From positions 1,736,001-1,800,000 of the forward strand of contig JAQJZZ010000004.1 of assembly GCA_030077755.1 (NCBI GenBank): a stretch of 64,000 nucleotides of DNA, read 5' to 3'. The position numbers were made by a program, and so were the translations under genes. This DNA comes from Filosporella fistucella (taxonomy: Eukaryota; Ascomycota; Leotiomycetes; Helotiales). The notes beneath the pieces are model-generated. The model saw nothing but the letters and a program-made list of their open reading frames with translations, had not been told where the DNA came from and searched no databases. Each line of letters starts with the position of its first letter. The stretch's first letter is position 1. Shown piece by piece: positions 11,419-23,422 of this stretch.

Positions 11419-13369
11419 ATGCTCTCCTCAACCCTCCTCTTCCTCTCCCTAGCCATAGCACCCCTCTCCACCCTCGCCGCAACCACCTCCCAAATCCCCG
11501 TCCTCGCAAACCTTAGGTCACCACGTCCTATTATAGCACAAACCTCCCCATCAAGAAACAAAACCTGCCTCGTAAACAGCCACAACTCTCCACTCCTCGA
11601 CGACTCAGAATACATCCTCTCCGCAATCTCAGAATGTAATAACGGAGGCCACATAATCTTCCTCCAAAAAACATCTTACACCATCGGCTCGCCCCTAAAT
11701 CTCACCCACCTCTCAGCCGTAGATCTCGATATCCAAGGCTCCATCTCCTTCACAAACGACACAACCTACTGGCAGCAAAACGCCTTCAAACTCATCTTCC
11801 AAAACGCAACCTCCTACTTCCTCCTCGGCGGCAAAGACGTCCACGTCTACGGCGGAGGCACCCTCCACGGCAACGGCCAAGTATGGTGGGACACATTCGC
11901 CGCCAAGAAAAGCACTAATCGTCCTATTCTCTTTGCTACGGTGGGATTACATGGAGGCTCCATTTCGGACTTAGATCTGAGACAGAGCCCGTTTTGGCAT
12001 AATGTTGTTATGGAGAGTAGTGATGTTACGTTTACGGATATGAGACTCAGGAGTGTGAGTGATAATGGGAATTTTGAGAAGAATACGGATGGGTGGGATA
12101 CGTATAGATCGTCCGGGGTGGTGATTCAGAATTCGACGGTTACTAATGGTGATGGTATGTCTTTTTCTTTTCTTTTTCGGCTCTCCTTGTAATTATTCTT
12201 TTCCTGCGTTTTGGGGCTTGGAATTCGTATGCTATTTTTGAGTGTTGTATTTTCGGTGTTATGCTTTGGGGGCCGTGCTAAGGGAGACTTTGTATTCTGT
12301 GGTTTACTTTATGTTGTGTTCTAACCTTTGGCTTTTGGGAGAGCAATGCTAATGAGAATCCCAGATTGTGTTTCTTTCAAACCTAATAGCACGAATATCA
12401 TCGTCAGGAACCTGAGCTGTAATGGTACGCACGGCATTTCTGTTGGAAGTCTGGGACAGTATCCTGAGAGAGTTGAGTATGTATATGTCCTCATTTTTCT
12501 CCCTTTCCCAGCCCTTATACTTGCAACTCCTATCTGCTATCCTCAAGAGCGAGAAAAAGAGAAAGTAAAACAGGAAGTCAAAGAAAGAAGACTAACACAT
12601 GCCAGCTACGTCCAAAATATCTCTGTCACAAACATAAACATGTACAACTCCTCCGAAGGAGCCCGCATAAAAGTCTGGCCCAACTCGTACTCTGAGAAAT
12701 CCGCTGCTCTGAGCGGTGGTGGCGGTCGCGGGCTGGTCAAGAATGTCACGTATGATGGCATGTGGCTAGATAATGTGGATTATGGGCTTACGATTACGCA
12801 ATGCTATGGTCAGGATAATGAGACGTTGTGCTTTGAACATCCTGTGAGTTTTGTGTATTTTCGTTGTGGTGGGATTAGGGTGTTTCATATGGATATATTG
12901 GAGCCATGTTGGACATAGAGACGAAATAGTGGAGGGGATGGAGTGGCGAGGAAGGAGAGGTTGGAGAAGAATTGGAGAGAAGAAAAAGAGAGCTAACGAA
13001 ACTCCAGTCCAAACTCCTCATCCAAGATATAACATTCCGCAACATCCGCGGCAGGACAAACAGGGTCTTTGCACCTATCGTAGCTCATCTAGTCTGTTCT
13101 AGTAACGAGACGTGCTCGAATATCGTGGCTGAGAATGTGGATATTAGGACTATTAGGTATGATCTCTTTTTCTACTGTTAATGCTTTGATTTCTGTCCTT
13201 TTCTTGGGTTTGGCCCTGGGATCTTGAGGTTGTGAGATTTTGAGTAGGAAAGAGGCTAACAATAAGGGATTATAGTGGTGCGAATTTAGTGACGTGTAGG
13301 AATTTGGATAGGGAGTTGCTTGGGGGATTGAATTGTACGGATGTTAGTAAAGGGTATAATACTGCGTGA
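11419..13369 (+). CDS. Secreted exopolygalacturonase, GH28
   Basis: Five exons (11419-12154, 12365-12476, 12606-12843, 13018 region starting 13008 to 13156, 13276-13369) join in frame to 442 aa. Residues 1-20 are a signal peptide. The right-handed beta-helix domain carries the GH28 catalytic motifs NTDGWD, NGDDC (the DD is restored by splicing the first intron), GTHGISVGS and RIKVW, in that order. The DGWD tryptophan, the N-terminal [14 protein letters not shown] segment and the many N-glycosylation sequons fit exo-acting enzymes that release galacturonic acid from the non-reducing end of polygalacturonan outside the cell. Introns are 210, 129, 164 and 119 bp, longer than most in this window. 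A TATA-like box and a palindrome lie just upstream. Endo-polygalacturonase is less likely because of the length and the exo-type motif context. Confidence 0.92.
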
Positions 13370-14811
13370 GAGGGAAGAGTTAATGTAAAGAATTTGAAAC
13401 GTTACTTGACGTTTTGGAAGTTATATGTGATGGTGACTTTATTGTATGTGGTAATTCCTTAGGGGGTGAGTTTTGAGAGTGAAGAACCGCTCAACTTGAT
13501 CGATTGGAGTTGCTTGAAGAAGAGCCAACTTATCTTTTAAAGAATCTATACTATGTTGGGTGAAATACTCGACTTCGATTTCACTCGCGCACCTTTAGGA
13601 TATGAGTGGAGTACCCCGCACACACTGACGGAGACTGGAGTCACATTGATTTTCAGACATCACTTCTGTTGATAGAAGGCGTTTAGTGTTTTGAAATAAG
13701 AGCTCGGTATAGCGACAATCTTTTTGTATAATAATAGAACTCAAGTACGATAGAGAAATAATTACAAAAAGAAATTGTGATCATACGCAAGAGAAGCATC
13801 GAGACGGTACTGGAAGAAAGCCATTTAATTCTTATAGCTGAAGCTCCCAGCGCTTACATTACACCTTTTTCAGGCTTTGGTGAAGCGAAAGAGACTGAGC
13901 TCTCCTTGTTCATCTGACAGGTGTAAAATAACTACAAATCTTATCTTTTACTGGCTCTCGGAAATAGGAAGAAAAAAGGAGCTTCGAAGGGAGAGTAATG
14001 AGATACTTAGGGCGATGACTGGACAACCTGATGGCTGAAGATGAATATATTTCGAGCTGTTTCGATCAGACTGACTCAGAATCGGGGCTGAGAAAAGTCG
14101 GGACATTGAACTATGCAATGATAAACTCGGTCTAGTGGTACGGCCAATAGCAATGGGATTAGAGCCCGGAATGGATTTCGGAGTCTAGTATCCTGACAAA
14201 ACGCCTCTGGATGTCCAAATTAAGGTGAAAATATTGCGACTTGAGCATCGCGCAGCTCACGAGGCGGGGTTGGAGAACGAGAGACATTGAGGCTGGAAAA
14301 GGAAGCTTCGTGATAGGATAAATCTACATTTCGTGGGCCCCGCTGCTTCGTTTTCTAACTTTAGGAAAACTCAGGAGGTACGACGCGGAATCCCAAAAAA
14401 AAGAGAAGAAAAATCAACCTCAGCAGTGCTATGTTTATGCTAACGTAATTTCGTGTAAATTAACAGACTCGTATTTGACGAACAATTGTCAATATCCAGC
14501 CCTGATGCTGTAGTCCGAGAACAAACTTGGAACCCAACTCATTCTATTTAAGTGACTGGGTAGATTATACATCTTTCCCAGCAGCGGTTTTGAATGAGTC
14601 GGTCTGCTTGTAGACTTATCTCCAATCTTGCTGAAAAGAATTGAGGAATGTGTAGGCTGATGTTTTATGCTCTTGGCAAAAGTACCGTCTGCGCATCGTG
14701 CCCCGAATTGGGCTGATCGCGTTCAAGGCTGATCGCGTTCAAGCTTGTGATGGTGTTGATTCTCTTTATCATTTCTTTCACTCTAAGCTGCTTGAGTTGC
14801 TGTAATCATAA
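13370..14811. other. Intergenic region between convergent genes
   Basis: About 1.4 kb between the 3' ends of the GH28 gene and the RING gene. Frames are closed throughout on both strands and no repeat or RNA gene is recognised. A short direct duplication, GGCTGATCGCGTTCAA, occurs twice back to back at about 14711-14741. Confidence 0.6.
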
Positions 14812-15792
14812 TCAAGTATTTCTCGGCTGCCTCCTGTAAGGTGTGTATCGTCTCCCATTGCTCATATGCTTCTCGCCTGTCTCCTGCCTGTAAATCCGAC
14901 GACTGTTTCCACTCTCTGTCGCGCGTTCAACAGAGCCGTCCATCTTCTTATGATGATCATTATACTGAACGTTTCTGTCCCAATCCTCAAGGCTTAGGAA
15001 GGGGCTTCGCAGCCAAGCTCTCAACTCATGCAGGAATAGCCTAGTATTTTCACCACCCAGAAAGTCTTTAAGCATTTCCTCTGCCTGTCCACCACTCCCT
15101 TGCATATCAACAGTCTTGAGAATCGCCACGATGTATTCCAGTAAGAACTCTGCATTATTCGCTCTCCGGTCTGACGACGATGCGCAATCAGGAGAGAGAA
15201 ATTCAAACACTTGAAGTTCTCGGCGGATCCATTTTCGCGCTCGGGAAACCAACTCCGCATCTCTTGCAAAAAGTTGTGGTGTGAGGTCGCGGAAGCGGGA
15301 AACGCGGTTGGATCCAACATGTAAAGAATACAGTTGGTTCCTGTAGATATCTCTTCGCCGCAATAGCGCCTGATCTGGCGTAGGTCTTGGAGGGGGATCC
15401 CGCCTGGGTCTATATGGCCTCCTTGCTCTAGGGTCGTAGTTTATTCGTCTTATATTGGGAGGATTTGAAGGAGTACTCGTGCTCTTAGTTGTTGGCGGGA
15501 CATCATATATCTTAAACGCCTGTCCATATTTGAAGTCGTATTGGACAATAGCAACATTTGCCTTACATAGAGGACATGACGATCTTTCCTGTAGCCAACT
15601 GATCAGGCAGATGTAGTCGAAACTGTCATGTTTACAAGGTTGAGCTCGTGCTTGCTCAGTAATGCGCTCGAGGCATATCACGCAGCAGTCCTCAGCGTTC
15701 TCCTCTTCCGATGTGGCTATTCTTTGAGAAGATATCTCAACGAGAGTTGCTTGCAATATTTCGGATCGAGCATCGAGTAATTCTGTGTCCAT
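14812..15792 (-). CDS. RING finger protein, putative E3 ubiquitin ligase
   Basis: An uninterrupted 326-codon frame. A C3HC4-type RING lies at about residues 36-80: CCVICLE, the CKH pair, the CLISWLQ segment and SCPLC supply the zinc ligands, with the Trp after the fifth Cys that is typical of E2 contact. After the RING comes an Arg/Pro-rich linker (about 120-150) and a C-terminal conserved helical region (about 165-270) containing [25 protein letters not shown]. This is the arrangement of a fungal RING family resembling the TOPORS type. Ubiquitin transfer is inferred from the RING; substrates are unknown. The start codon is 305 bases from that of SLD2 on the opposite strand, so the two share a divergent promoter. 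Confidence 0.82.
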   Translation of the reverse strand: MDTELLDARSEILQATLVEISSQRIATSEEENAEDCCVICLERITEQARAQPCKHDSFDYICLISWLQERSSCPLCKANVAIVQYDFKYGQAFKIYDVPPTTKSTSTPSNPPNIRRINYDPRARRPYRPRRDPPPRPTPDQALLRRRDIYRNQLYSLHVGSNRVSRFRDLTPQLFARDAELVSRARKWIRRELQVFEFLSPDCASSSDRRANNAEFLLEYIVAILKTVDMQGSGGQAEEMLKDFLGGENTRLFLHELRAWLRSPFLSLEDWDRNVQYNDHHKKMDGSVERATESGNSRRIYRQETGEKHMSNGRRYTPYRRQPRNT

Positions 15793-16097
15793 GAAGATCT
15801 TTGTAATGTGTAACTTTTCAATAAGGCGAGGCTGAGATGTGGCGATGATATTGATGTGTGGCTGACTAATAAGAATTGACGATAAGCAGGGATATGATAA
15901 GCCTGGCGCGTCAATTTTGAGGACGCGACGGGGGGCTGGACTACAACGTGGGCGAGATAATCTAGCTTTGTGACTCGACTTCCCGTGGATCCCAAAGAAA
16001 ACATAACAATTATCGAGTCAAAGATAAGTATTGTGGCCAATTACGATAGTCCAACCTCAACGACTTATGGTACATCAGCGGAGCCCTCTTCGAAACC
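15793..16097. promoter_or_regulatory. Divergent promoter region, RING gene / SLD2
   Basis: This 305-bp interval lies between two start codons pointing away from each other, so it must hold both core promoters. It contains several CG-rich boxes (for example GGACGCGACG near 15931-15940) but no exact MluI cell-cycle box. Confidence 0.55.
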
Positions 16098-17603
16098 ATG
16101 GAGGATGCAAAGCGGGCGGAATTGACTGAGAAGTCAAGTACATTGCGATCTGAACTCAAATCATGGGAGAAAAAGTTCGCGGCAGAAAACCAAGGGAAGA
16201 AAGCCTCTAGGGAAGATATTAAAAGAAACCCTGATATCGGTAATATATGTTCCCCATTCTACGTACATGCACTAACATAAATAGCTGAAAAATACAAGGA
16301 GTACAACAAGATACGAGATCTCCTCTCAGGGAAGATAGTTGACCTCCCGCCACTACCGAGAAACCAAACACCAAAGAAGAGAAGGCATGAGGAGAAAGGA
16401 CATGGCATATCAAAGCGCCAGCAGATTTCCCATACCCCCTCGAAAACGCCGTCAAGAACACCGAATGGGCCGCTGAGACCGTGGGAGGTTGATCCATACG
16501 AGTCGCCGTCGGTCGTTAGGAATCTCTTCACACCCTCAAGGAAAACTGTTCTAGGACCAACACCGCAGAAAGATGGACAGGTACTTGGTTTGTTTGATTT
16601 ACTGCAGGAGGAGGTTTCACCTTCGAAAGACGAGCAGATTGATGGGAAGGGGACTCAAGCTTCGATACAAGCAACACCTCGGAAGGCAAGAGCACAAGGG
16701 AACCAGCATAGCAGGACACCCGCTACTGGAAAGCGATTTCTTATGGACGCATTTGCAACACCGCTTAAGAATCGGGAGTTTAACGAACCAGGAGGTAAAA
16801 CTCCTTCTTCAGTGTCCAAGCTCCATTTCTCTACTCCATCGTTTCTGCGCCGCACACACCTACCTGCTGTTAACGAAAATGAGGAGGGTCCTCTTTCTCC
16901 TCAGATGGTACGGGTTCCCAGGAAGCCCCTGGTGAGAGGTTTAAGTAGTATGCTTGCCGGCCTCAGAAAAATGGAAGACGAAGCAGCAGACGAGGATCTC
17001 GAAGCTCTACACGAAATGGAAGCTGAAATTTCAGGCAACGCTCCATCACAAAAGCCAAAACCAGCACCAAAACCAGCAGCGATCGTTCAGGTAGAGGATA
17101 GCCAGCCGACGGAACTACTAGGAGGATTCGATGATGAAGCCCATTTTGATAGCGATCCAGAGGAACCAGAAGTAGGAAGAGATGGCCAACCGCTGAAAAT
17201 ATACAAAAAGAAAGGTCAAAAACGAACCACTCGCCGCGTAAAAATGAAACCCGTACGCTCCAAACCATCCACCACCTCCCGGAAAGACCAAGAAGAAGAA
17301 GAAGAAGATTCACCCGACGAACTAGCACCCATACCTGAGACCCAAATAGAAGACACAGGCTTTGCCGATGCCCGCAACTTCGATTCTGATTCTCAGAGCG
17401 AGTATACTGCTTCTGAGGGTGGCACGAGATATAAGCGCGCCAAACAAAAGAATAGAGAGATGAATAAAGAGGGGAGAGTCAAAACGGCAGCGAGAAAAGT
17501 GGGTGCGTTAGCGCATACAAATTTTAAGAGGTTGAAGTTGAGAAATTCCGGGTCGAAGGGGACGGTGCATGGACAGGGGAGCAGGTTTAGGAGGAAGAAA
17601 TAG
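16098..17603 (+). CDS. sld2: DNA replication regulator SLD2/DRC1
   Basis: Two exons (16098-16239 and 16285-17603; 45-bp intron with a CTAAC branch) encode 486 aa. The N-terminal Sld2 homology segment starts at residue 1, with SELKSWEKKFAAENQGKKASREDIKRNPDIAEKYKEYNKIRDLL being the family hallmark region (shown here as landmarks at residues 17-60). Many S/T-P CDK sites follow (TPSKTPS, TPSRKT, TPQKD, ATPRK, TPATG, TPLK, TPSFLRR). The tail is acidic then strongly basic (KRLKLR, RFRRKK), suiting a nuclear, DNA-binding protein. In yeast, CDK-phosphorylated Sld2 binds Dpb11 to start replication, and RecQ4 carries the related N-terminus in animals. Internal Met codons in the second exon are not the start, because the hallmark region lies in exon one. 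Confidence 0.93.
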
Positions 17604-18388
17604 AGATTATGGGCGGGAATTAGAAACGAGAGTAGGTCTGTGAAGGATAGAAATTATGATGATATGAGTTGTCTAGGCTTATAGCTCTAGTTGGGTATAC
17701 AGAAAACGGAGAGATTCAGCAGATCCGTCATGAAGTTATGATGTGATTTGGCTTGGGCAGATACAATACAGGAAAGGGCATTATTGTCACGTTCTTATTT
17801 GCTTGATATTTTCTTACTGTTGAAATTGTGTGTGACTTGTTGACTCTGTGTAAGGGCCTGTTGCTGAGTGCCTCATCGACTAAGTCACTGCTTTTTACCA
17901 CTTTTATCCTTTTAAGCTGGCAAGTGCTTTTGGGGTCTGCCCTATTTTCTTCATCACGGTTCAACGGGTTCACACTTTGTTCTAGCACATCTTTTGGGTT
18001 ATTTGATGTATTGATCGACGGCAGGGCCCATATGTCATTCTTCCCTCTATCATCATGGACACATACATACAGCCACCATGCCCTCCCTAAATTCATTACA
18101 CATCCCATCATCCTCATCACATCAAAACCTCCTCCTCCCAAAAAGGCATCCGTCAAAATCCCAAAGAACTCCGTCCCAAATGCACAAGTCTTCCATTTAT
18201 ACAAATCAACCAATTCAAATCAGGAATCGATCGACCAAAGTTTTTGTGTCCGATGAGCAAGCTCATCTCCACCCAAATGCTCGCTGGAAAGGTATCGTGG
18301 CGTCAAATTTTTATCATCTTCGTTCCTTCTCGTGTACCCTCCTGTCTGAAACGCATGTTGTAGAAGCAGAAACGAAAAATGCTTTTCT
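17604..18388. other. Intergenic region between convergent genes
   Basis: No coding or RNA signal. It separates the 3' ends of SLD2 and the FIG1 gene. Open frames here run on through the FIG1 exons in the antisense direction and are shadows. Confidence 0.6.
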
Positions 18389-19332
18389 CTATCCGAATGT
18401 ATCGCTCAAAACCTGGATACTCAAAATCATAACCAGCAGTCCGATCGTCACAATAATGAGTAATGCGAACCCGAACCAACCCAGCACCATGGCTGTGGTT
18501 CCGACACCACTTCTGACACTGCCATTCCCAAAATCTTGGGCAATGACTGAAGCGGCTACCGAGGCTGTATGTTGCCAGAGAACGGATACGAGTACGAATA
18601 TCGAGGCGATGAAGATGATGGCCAGTGCGATTTGTGATACTGGTCTCGAGGGAAATGGCTTGACTTCTCGCTCGGATCCAGAGGCATCCTCTTCCTCATG
18701 CCATCCTGGGAAGGTCGCTAGTAGGAGTAGACAGATGAAGGCGAATATTATAGCGATGATGCTGGGACATATTAGTTCCAATATTTCAAGTGATCGGAAA
18801 AGACTTACATTAAGTATGGGAATACAATCATATCCTTGAACTGACTCGCGAGCCAGATTAAATTCAATGGATCTTGCGTCAACGAGATTTCATTGGCAAG
18901 TGATGTTGCATTGTTACTGCATAGCCAGGACCCTCCATCTGGATTGATGCAAATACCGAAGTAGCCAACTCTTGCTTGTAGTACTGCATCTCCTGCTACA
19001 ACAGCTATTGCGTTATGTACGTTGAAGTCTACTTGTGCTGTCGATGGCACTGGAGCGTATTTTTGATAGTAGAGGGAGATGAGGAAGATATCGGGTATGA
19101 GGGGAGATGATGATGAACACCCTGCTAATAACAGAGCTTGAAGAGGTTAGTTTCATTCTTTTCATCGGAACAAAGTAGCTTACATAGTAATATGATTGCA
19201 ATTGCGATCAATATCATAAGCACATGATGGTATCCAAGGAACGGTATCAGCCCTAGGAAAAATTAGCAATTGCCGCAGAAAAACAGGTAAATTCCACATA
19301 CGCATCCATCCTACTTGAAACCTTTGTGCCAT
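18389..19332 (-). CDS. fig1: FIG1-family Ca2+ regulator and membrane fusion protein
   Basis: Four exons on the minus strand (19332-19302, 19252-19184, 19136-18809, 18761-18389) join in frame to 266 aa; the introns are 49, 47 and 47 bp with GTATGT/GTAAGC/GTAAGT donors. The protein has four hydrophobic helices, at about residues 20-42, 130-155, 180-200 and 225-250, as in the claudin-like Fig1 family. Between helices one and two lies the family signature GYFGIC followed nine residues later by SWLC (about residues 91-106). In yeast and Neurospora-type fungi Fig1 acts at the plasma membrane in low-affinity Ca2+ uptake and cell or hyphal fusion during mating. Three of four exons are under 340 bases, so the gene is easily missed without splicing. 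Confidence 0.9.
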
Positions 19333-21498
19333 TGTGTACTCCTCCTATAAGACACCTAGAACGTGTTGAATCTGCCACTCCCGTCCTCCGTGCTTCGGAG
19401 CGACGTTGGAGTCGCAGGCGTGGAATGCTCAGCCAAGCTGGCTCGTTGAAGATGTTTGAGATTGAGGTTGAGGAATGCGGATAGCAGTCGAGGAATGTGT
19501 TCTTCGCTCGAGTTCTCGAATGATATGTAAAGTTGGTACTGCGGACTCTCGGTTCTGTCAGATAGTCTTGATCAAAGTCAATAAAGGCAACGAAAATGGG
19601 TAGGAAGGGTTGAGGAGGTTTGTAGATTTGGTTTGTATTTTCCAGCTCACTTGTAGAGATCAGATCTTTCGTTCTTCCAGCTAGTATGAGTATGGTGGTG
19701 AAAATTGAAGAGGTTGGTATTGCTCCAACCTCATGATTTTCGGGTTCTGCCCACTGTAAACAAAAGAGGCTGGGAGAGCTCGCTGGCCCAACAACCTAAA
19801 GTTGTAGCGCCGGCAGCGCGGGACGCTAGGCGATGCAGCCACCCTTGTTGCTAACAAAACCCTGAAATATTTTGGGTGCGACTTTGACTTTCAATGTGAC
19901 ATCACTGCTAGATTTTGATACATTTATTATTCACTTTTGCTGATTATGAATAGCACAATAGACTCGTTGCTTTGTGTTTTCATTGTCGTTATCTCGCGTC
20001 CCACCTTCATCTTCTAGCGGAGAAAGTAGAATGTACCTGCATCCGTCTCGTATTGCTCATTGCCAGCATTCCATGCTCGGCGCTCATGCATCGCATGCTG
20101 TCCAATTTTAATTGGAACAGGCAGCAGCTTAACTCCAAAACGCGACCGTCGGATGGGGAGTCTGGAATTATAATTTACCCTTCAGGCACATACGTATTCA
20201 ATACAGTACTGTGGTGGTCATCCTAGCGGGTGTGTTCATATATGATTTTCCTCCTGAAGTATTGACAGGGAATTGCTTGAAAGCTTCGTTCCCCAGGCAA
20301 TGCAAGGCTGAAGCGATCGTGATCTTGGAAGCATTTGGAGGCTCAACCAAAGTAAAAAATTTTGCTCTTGAGTGTCATCAAAATACTGTGGATCATCCCT
20401 CTCGAGTGTTTCTACATAAGCCTCAGGATGCATCCGATTAGCTGATTGCGCATGGCTGTCGTGATTATTTTATTGAACTCACATCTTTGGCCGCTAGAAT
20501 TCTATTGCATCGGGCTGGGAAGAGAATCTGCCTCTCTACAACACAACGCCTTCAATTCTATTATGCTTCTATCCAAGCACCTGTACGTCGATTTAGTTGT
20601 CGGCCATTCTTTTGAGATGATTGATGCCATGCTGATTGATTATATATATATATATAATATACCCCAATTCGGCTTCCTATGCTACCTTTAATAACATGAT
20701 TCAATCGATATTCCTGTGCGAATTTTGAATAGTCCTGTCACATGGTAGATTCAATTGAGTTCAATCGAGAATGGTACATAAAACCACTTTGCTCTGGAGA
20801 TTGGGGTGTGCAAATGCGCGCACTGAGCGGACATTGGCTACTTCAAGCCAAGGTACTCTCATTGTGCCGGTATGGTGAAATAACTTTGAACCACCATTGA
20901 GCCGCGGCAGAACTCCATGATACATGAAACATATTTAAAAGGAGTTTCCAAATTGTTACAGTGTAACATTGCACAGAGACTTCTCTTGCTTATTTGTTTA
21001 GCGGGGTAACTTCGAGTGAAGGACTCCGAAATGGAACGCGATGAGGCGAAGTATGCCTTGCGGAGATCTAAGCCTCCATCGCACAAATACCTCACCACCA
21101 CAAGAGAAACAGAAGGGCATCGTTGAGGAACGTGATCCCATTTAGTCCAATCAGCATGATCAGAGGTAGACTGAATATTACTTCATGCATGTGAACAACC
21201 TCATATGTTTATAGCCTGCCTCATCGCTGCTGCGCATATTATCTGGAGTATCCCTTGATGTTAAGTTGATCGCGTACCCCCTACACGAGCCTTGCAGCAC
21301 TTTCCAATCAAGGATGAGCATGAATTTCAATAATTGAGCACAGCATTGTTTTGCAAATTGCTGCATTGCGATATACTCGTCGTACTCCCATTCCGATCCA
21401 TCCCAATTCCACAACCATCAGCGAGGCTGACAAAAAGATCAGTATGCTCCTTGCTTCCAACTTCATCGGTGAGGAATAGCTAACCTTCGCAAAGCGAA
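19333..21498. other. Long intergenic region, possibly with decayed coding remnants
   Basis: About 2.2 kb without an intact gene. Between about 20100 and 20440 adjacent frames have moderate coding appearance (a GIIIYPSGTY stretch at about 20165) but are broken by stops, and I could not identify a family. A (TA)n run sits at 20640-20658. The part next to 19332 is the FIG1 promoter. Confidence 0.45.
20640..20658. repeat. TA microsatellite
   Basis: Nine or so TA steps are seen in a row, in otherwise non-coding DNA. Confidence 0.85.
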
Positions 21499-22488
21499 AT
21501 GCATTACCTCGTCGCTATAGCAGCCGTGCTCTACGGCTACCCTCTCATCTTCCACATTTTCGGTTGGCTCATCTACTACCGCCGCTGGCCCTACTTTGCT
21601 ATAGCTGTAGCTCTCGCCCTCGATCTAGGTAGCTACATATACCGTTTCGATTATCACTACCGCACCACAGTCTCTTCCTTCGTCATCTCCAACCTCTTTA
21701 TCGAGCTCCCCAATCTGATCTTCGCACTTGGTCTATTCATGTTCTTCACAGAGATGGTTGAAAGGTTCGAAGGAAAGCTTATCAGGAGACCTAGATCACT
21801 CATCTGGGTATTGATAGCCATCTCTGTTTTCGGGTTGGCAATCCAGATGTGGGGCGTGGGAGCAAAAGCGACCGCATATAGAATGAAAAGTGACACGGGT
21901 CTTGCGACAATTTTACGATTTACGGGGCATCTTATGCAGCAACTTGGCTACCTACTTTTCTGCACTGCACTCTTCCGATTCTTGAGAAGAGCTAAAAAGA
22001 TGGTCTGGGTCAAGGGAAACAAAGTCCCTGTCGTCTTTTTCGTCATTTCCTCGTTCATGCCATTCACGCGTACTACTTTTCGAATGGTAGAACTATACGT
22101 TTATGGCAAGAACGAAAGGTATTTGAATATGTTCATATGGCAGACTCTAGAAATGGTCCCGATGTTTCTGGCGTCTATTCTGTTAGTGGTGGGGCATCCA
22201 GGTGAGATTGTGGAGAAGGAGGTCGCAAAAGATGAGGAGAGCAGAGAGATTGTGGAAGGAGTCAGTTTTTCTAGCGATGATGAGAATAGTCTGAAAGAGA
22301 AGAAGCTGGGAGAAAGGGTTTCAAGTGAGGAGGAAAAAGATGGGATGAGTGAGGAGAGTGGTTGTGGTGACGAAAAAGCCGAGCATGAAGAGCGGCAAGA
22401 AGACAATCAAAGAGTCGTCAATGAGAAGGACCTTGAGGCAGTATTAGAAGAGAAAGTGACTTTAGGCAAGCATGAAAGAGGGCTCTGA
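21499..22488 (+). CDS. RTA1-like multi-pass membrane protein
   Basis: A single exon of 329 codons. About seven hydrophobic helices lie between residues 5 and 235. The last two carry the RTA1-family pattern FTRTTFRMVEL, then an acidic/aromatic helix (IWQTLEMVPMFLASILL) ending in VGHPGE, which is the conserved C-terminal end of the family core. RTA1-like proteins are fungal plasma- or endomembrane proteins associated with lipid movement and resistance to toxic sterol or lipid-acting drugs; the mechanism is not settled. After residue 240 a long hydrophilic tail very rich in Glu, Lys and Ser (EKEVAKDEESRE and similar) extends into the cytoplasm, longer than in most family members. Assignment rests on topology and these motifs. 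Confidence 0.75.
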   Translation: MHYLVAIAAVLYGYPLIFHIFGWLIYYRRWPYFAIAVALALDLGSYIYRFDYHYRTTVSSFVISNLFIELPNLIFALGLFMFFTEMVERFEGKLIRRPRSLIWVLIAISVFGLAIQMWGVGAKATAYRMKSDTGLATILRFTGHLMQQLGYLLFCTALFRFLRRAKKMVWVKGNKVPVVFFVISSFMPFTRTTFRMVELYVYGKNERYLNMFIWQTLEMVPMFLASILLVVGHPGEIVEKEVAKDEESREIVEGVSFSSDDENSLKEKKLGERVSSEEEKDGMSEESGCGDEKAEHEERQEDNQRVVNEKDLEAVLEEKVTLGKHERGL

Positions 22489-22914
22489 AGACTTCCAGGG
22501 AGACTCGAGCACACAGTGCAGAGTCGTATCACAGCAACTATTATATGGATAATGGATAATTCCTTTAGTTCTTACTAGGCGAAAAGGTGTCAAGAAAAGG
22601 TAGCTGATCCAAGTGGGTGCAGAAGAGTACCTTACTTTCTTCCTTGGAATAATGTCATTAGCTATGCTATCTCACAACTGCGCTTATGTTGCCTGGGAAT
22701 TTTACTATGCTTTCTGGATCATGACAGCAATCGCCAGTAGTTTTCCATGACGCTTCCCAGGCTCTGAGTCTTTCGCCTCAAGGGCAACGGGGGCTAGGAA
22801 GCAATCAAGTTCAGGAAAGGATGTTCCCTTAGACTGACATCATATTACACTATCACCTCAATCTCCAAACCCTACCATAAACTCTCCTGTCCTTCCCCTT
22901 ATCCTCTCTCCCAC
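22489..22914. other. Short intergenic region
   Basis: Convergent 3' flanks of the RTA1-like and CAP genes; nothing recognisable. Confidence 0.6.
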
Positions 22915-23422
22915 CTACTTCGCGCCCCAAGCACTTTCACCCCCCATATTCCCCGCCGGACTATACCGTCCACAAACATACCACCACCCATTAGCTCCCT
23001 GCGCAATGCCCATCCCCACCTGCGTAGTCAGCGGCCACACAACCTGCGTATAATGGCCATAACTTCCAAAATCGCCGTCTCCGATATTCTCCCCATGATA
23101 ATTCGCCAGCTCATTACACCACGCATTAGCCGCATCATTGAAATTAGGTGACGAATTGGTGCTCCAGTAGGCGTAGAGATTCTCGCCTTGGTTGGGTCGC
23201 TCGTCGCCCGAGGAATGAACCATTTGTTCGATGGAAGCCATGTGCTCAGCCCAGGCTTGGGCATTGGAGGCGAGCTCGTCGGACCAGGTTAGGTCGGGAC
23301 AGTTGGAGCCGTGGTTGGCGTTTGCGTCGCGGCGGGCTGGATGGGGTCAGAATTGGAGGATGGAGGAGATATGGGGACTTACCATTGTTTTGGGTTTCGA
23401 TGGCTTGGTCGCGGTCGGACAT
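22915..23422 (-). CDS. CAP-superfamily (PR-1/GAPR-1-like) protein
   Basis: Two exons (23422-23383 and 23336-22915; 46-bp intron) encode 153 aa. The CAP fold is clear: LTWSDELASNAQAWAEHM, then GENLYAY, YHGENIG, the CAP1 signature GHYTQVVW and the CAP2 signature YVCGRYSPAGNM. The cavity His/Glu tetrad can be placed on HSS, GEN, GEN and GHY. Unlike most fungal PR-1 proteins there is no signal peptide: the first residues MSDRDQAIETQNN are hydrophilic, and the upstream sequence offers no alternative leader. This points to a cytosolic or membrane-associated GAPR-1/GLIPR2-like protein, which in other organisms binds lipids and sterols. Function here is inferred from the fold only. Confidence 0.87.

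Noticed and set aside
20100..20440. Possible remnant of a beta-helix glycosidase (GIIIYPSGTY)
   Set aside because: Only one short motif-like stretch; the neighbouring frames do not continue the similarity.
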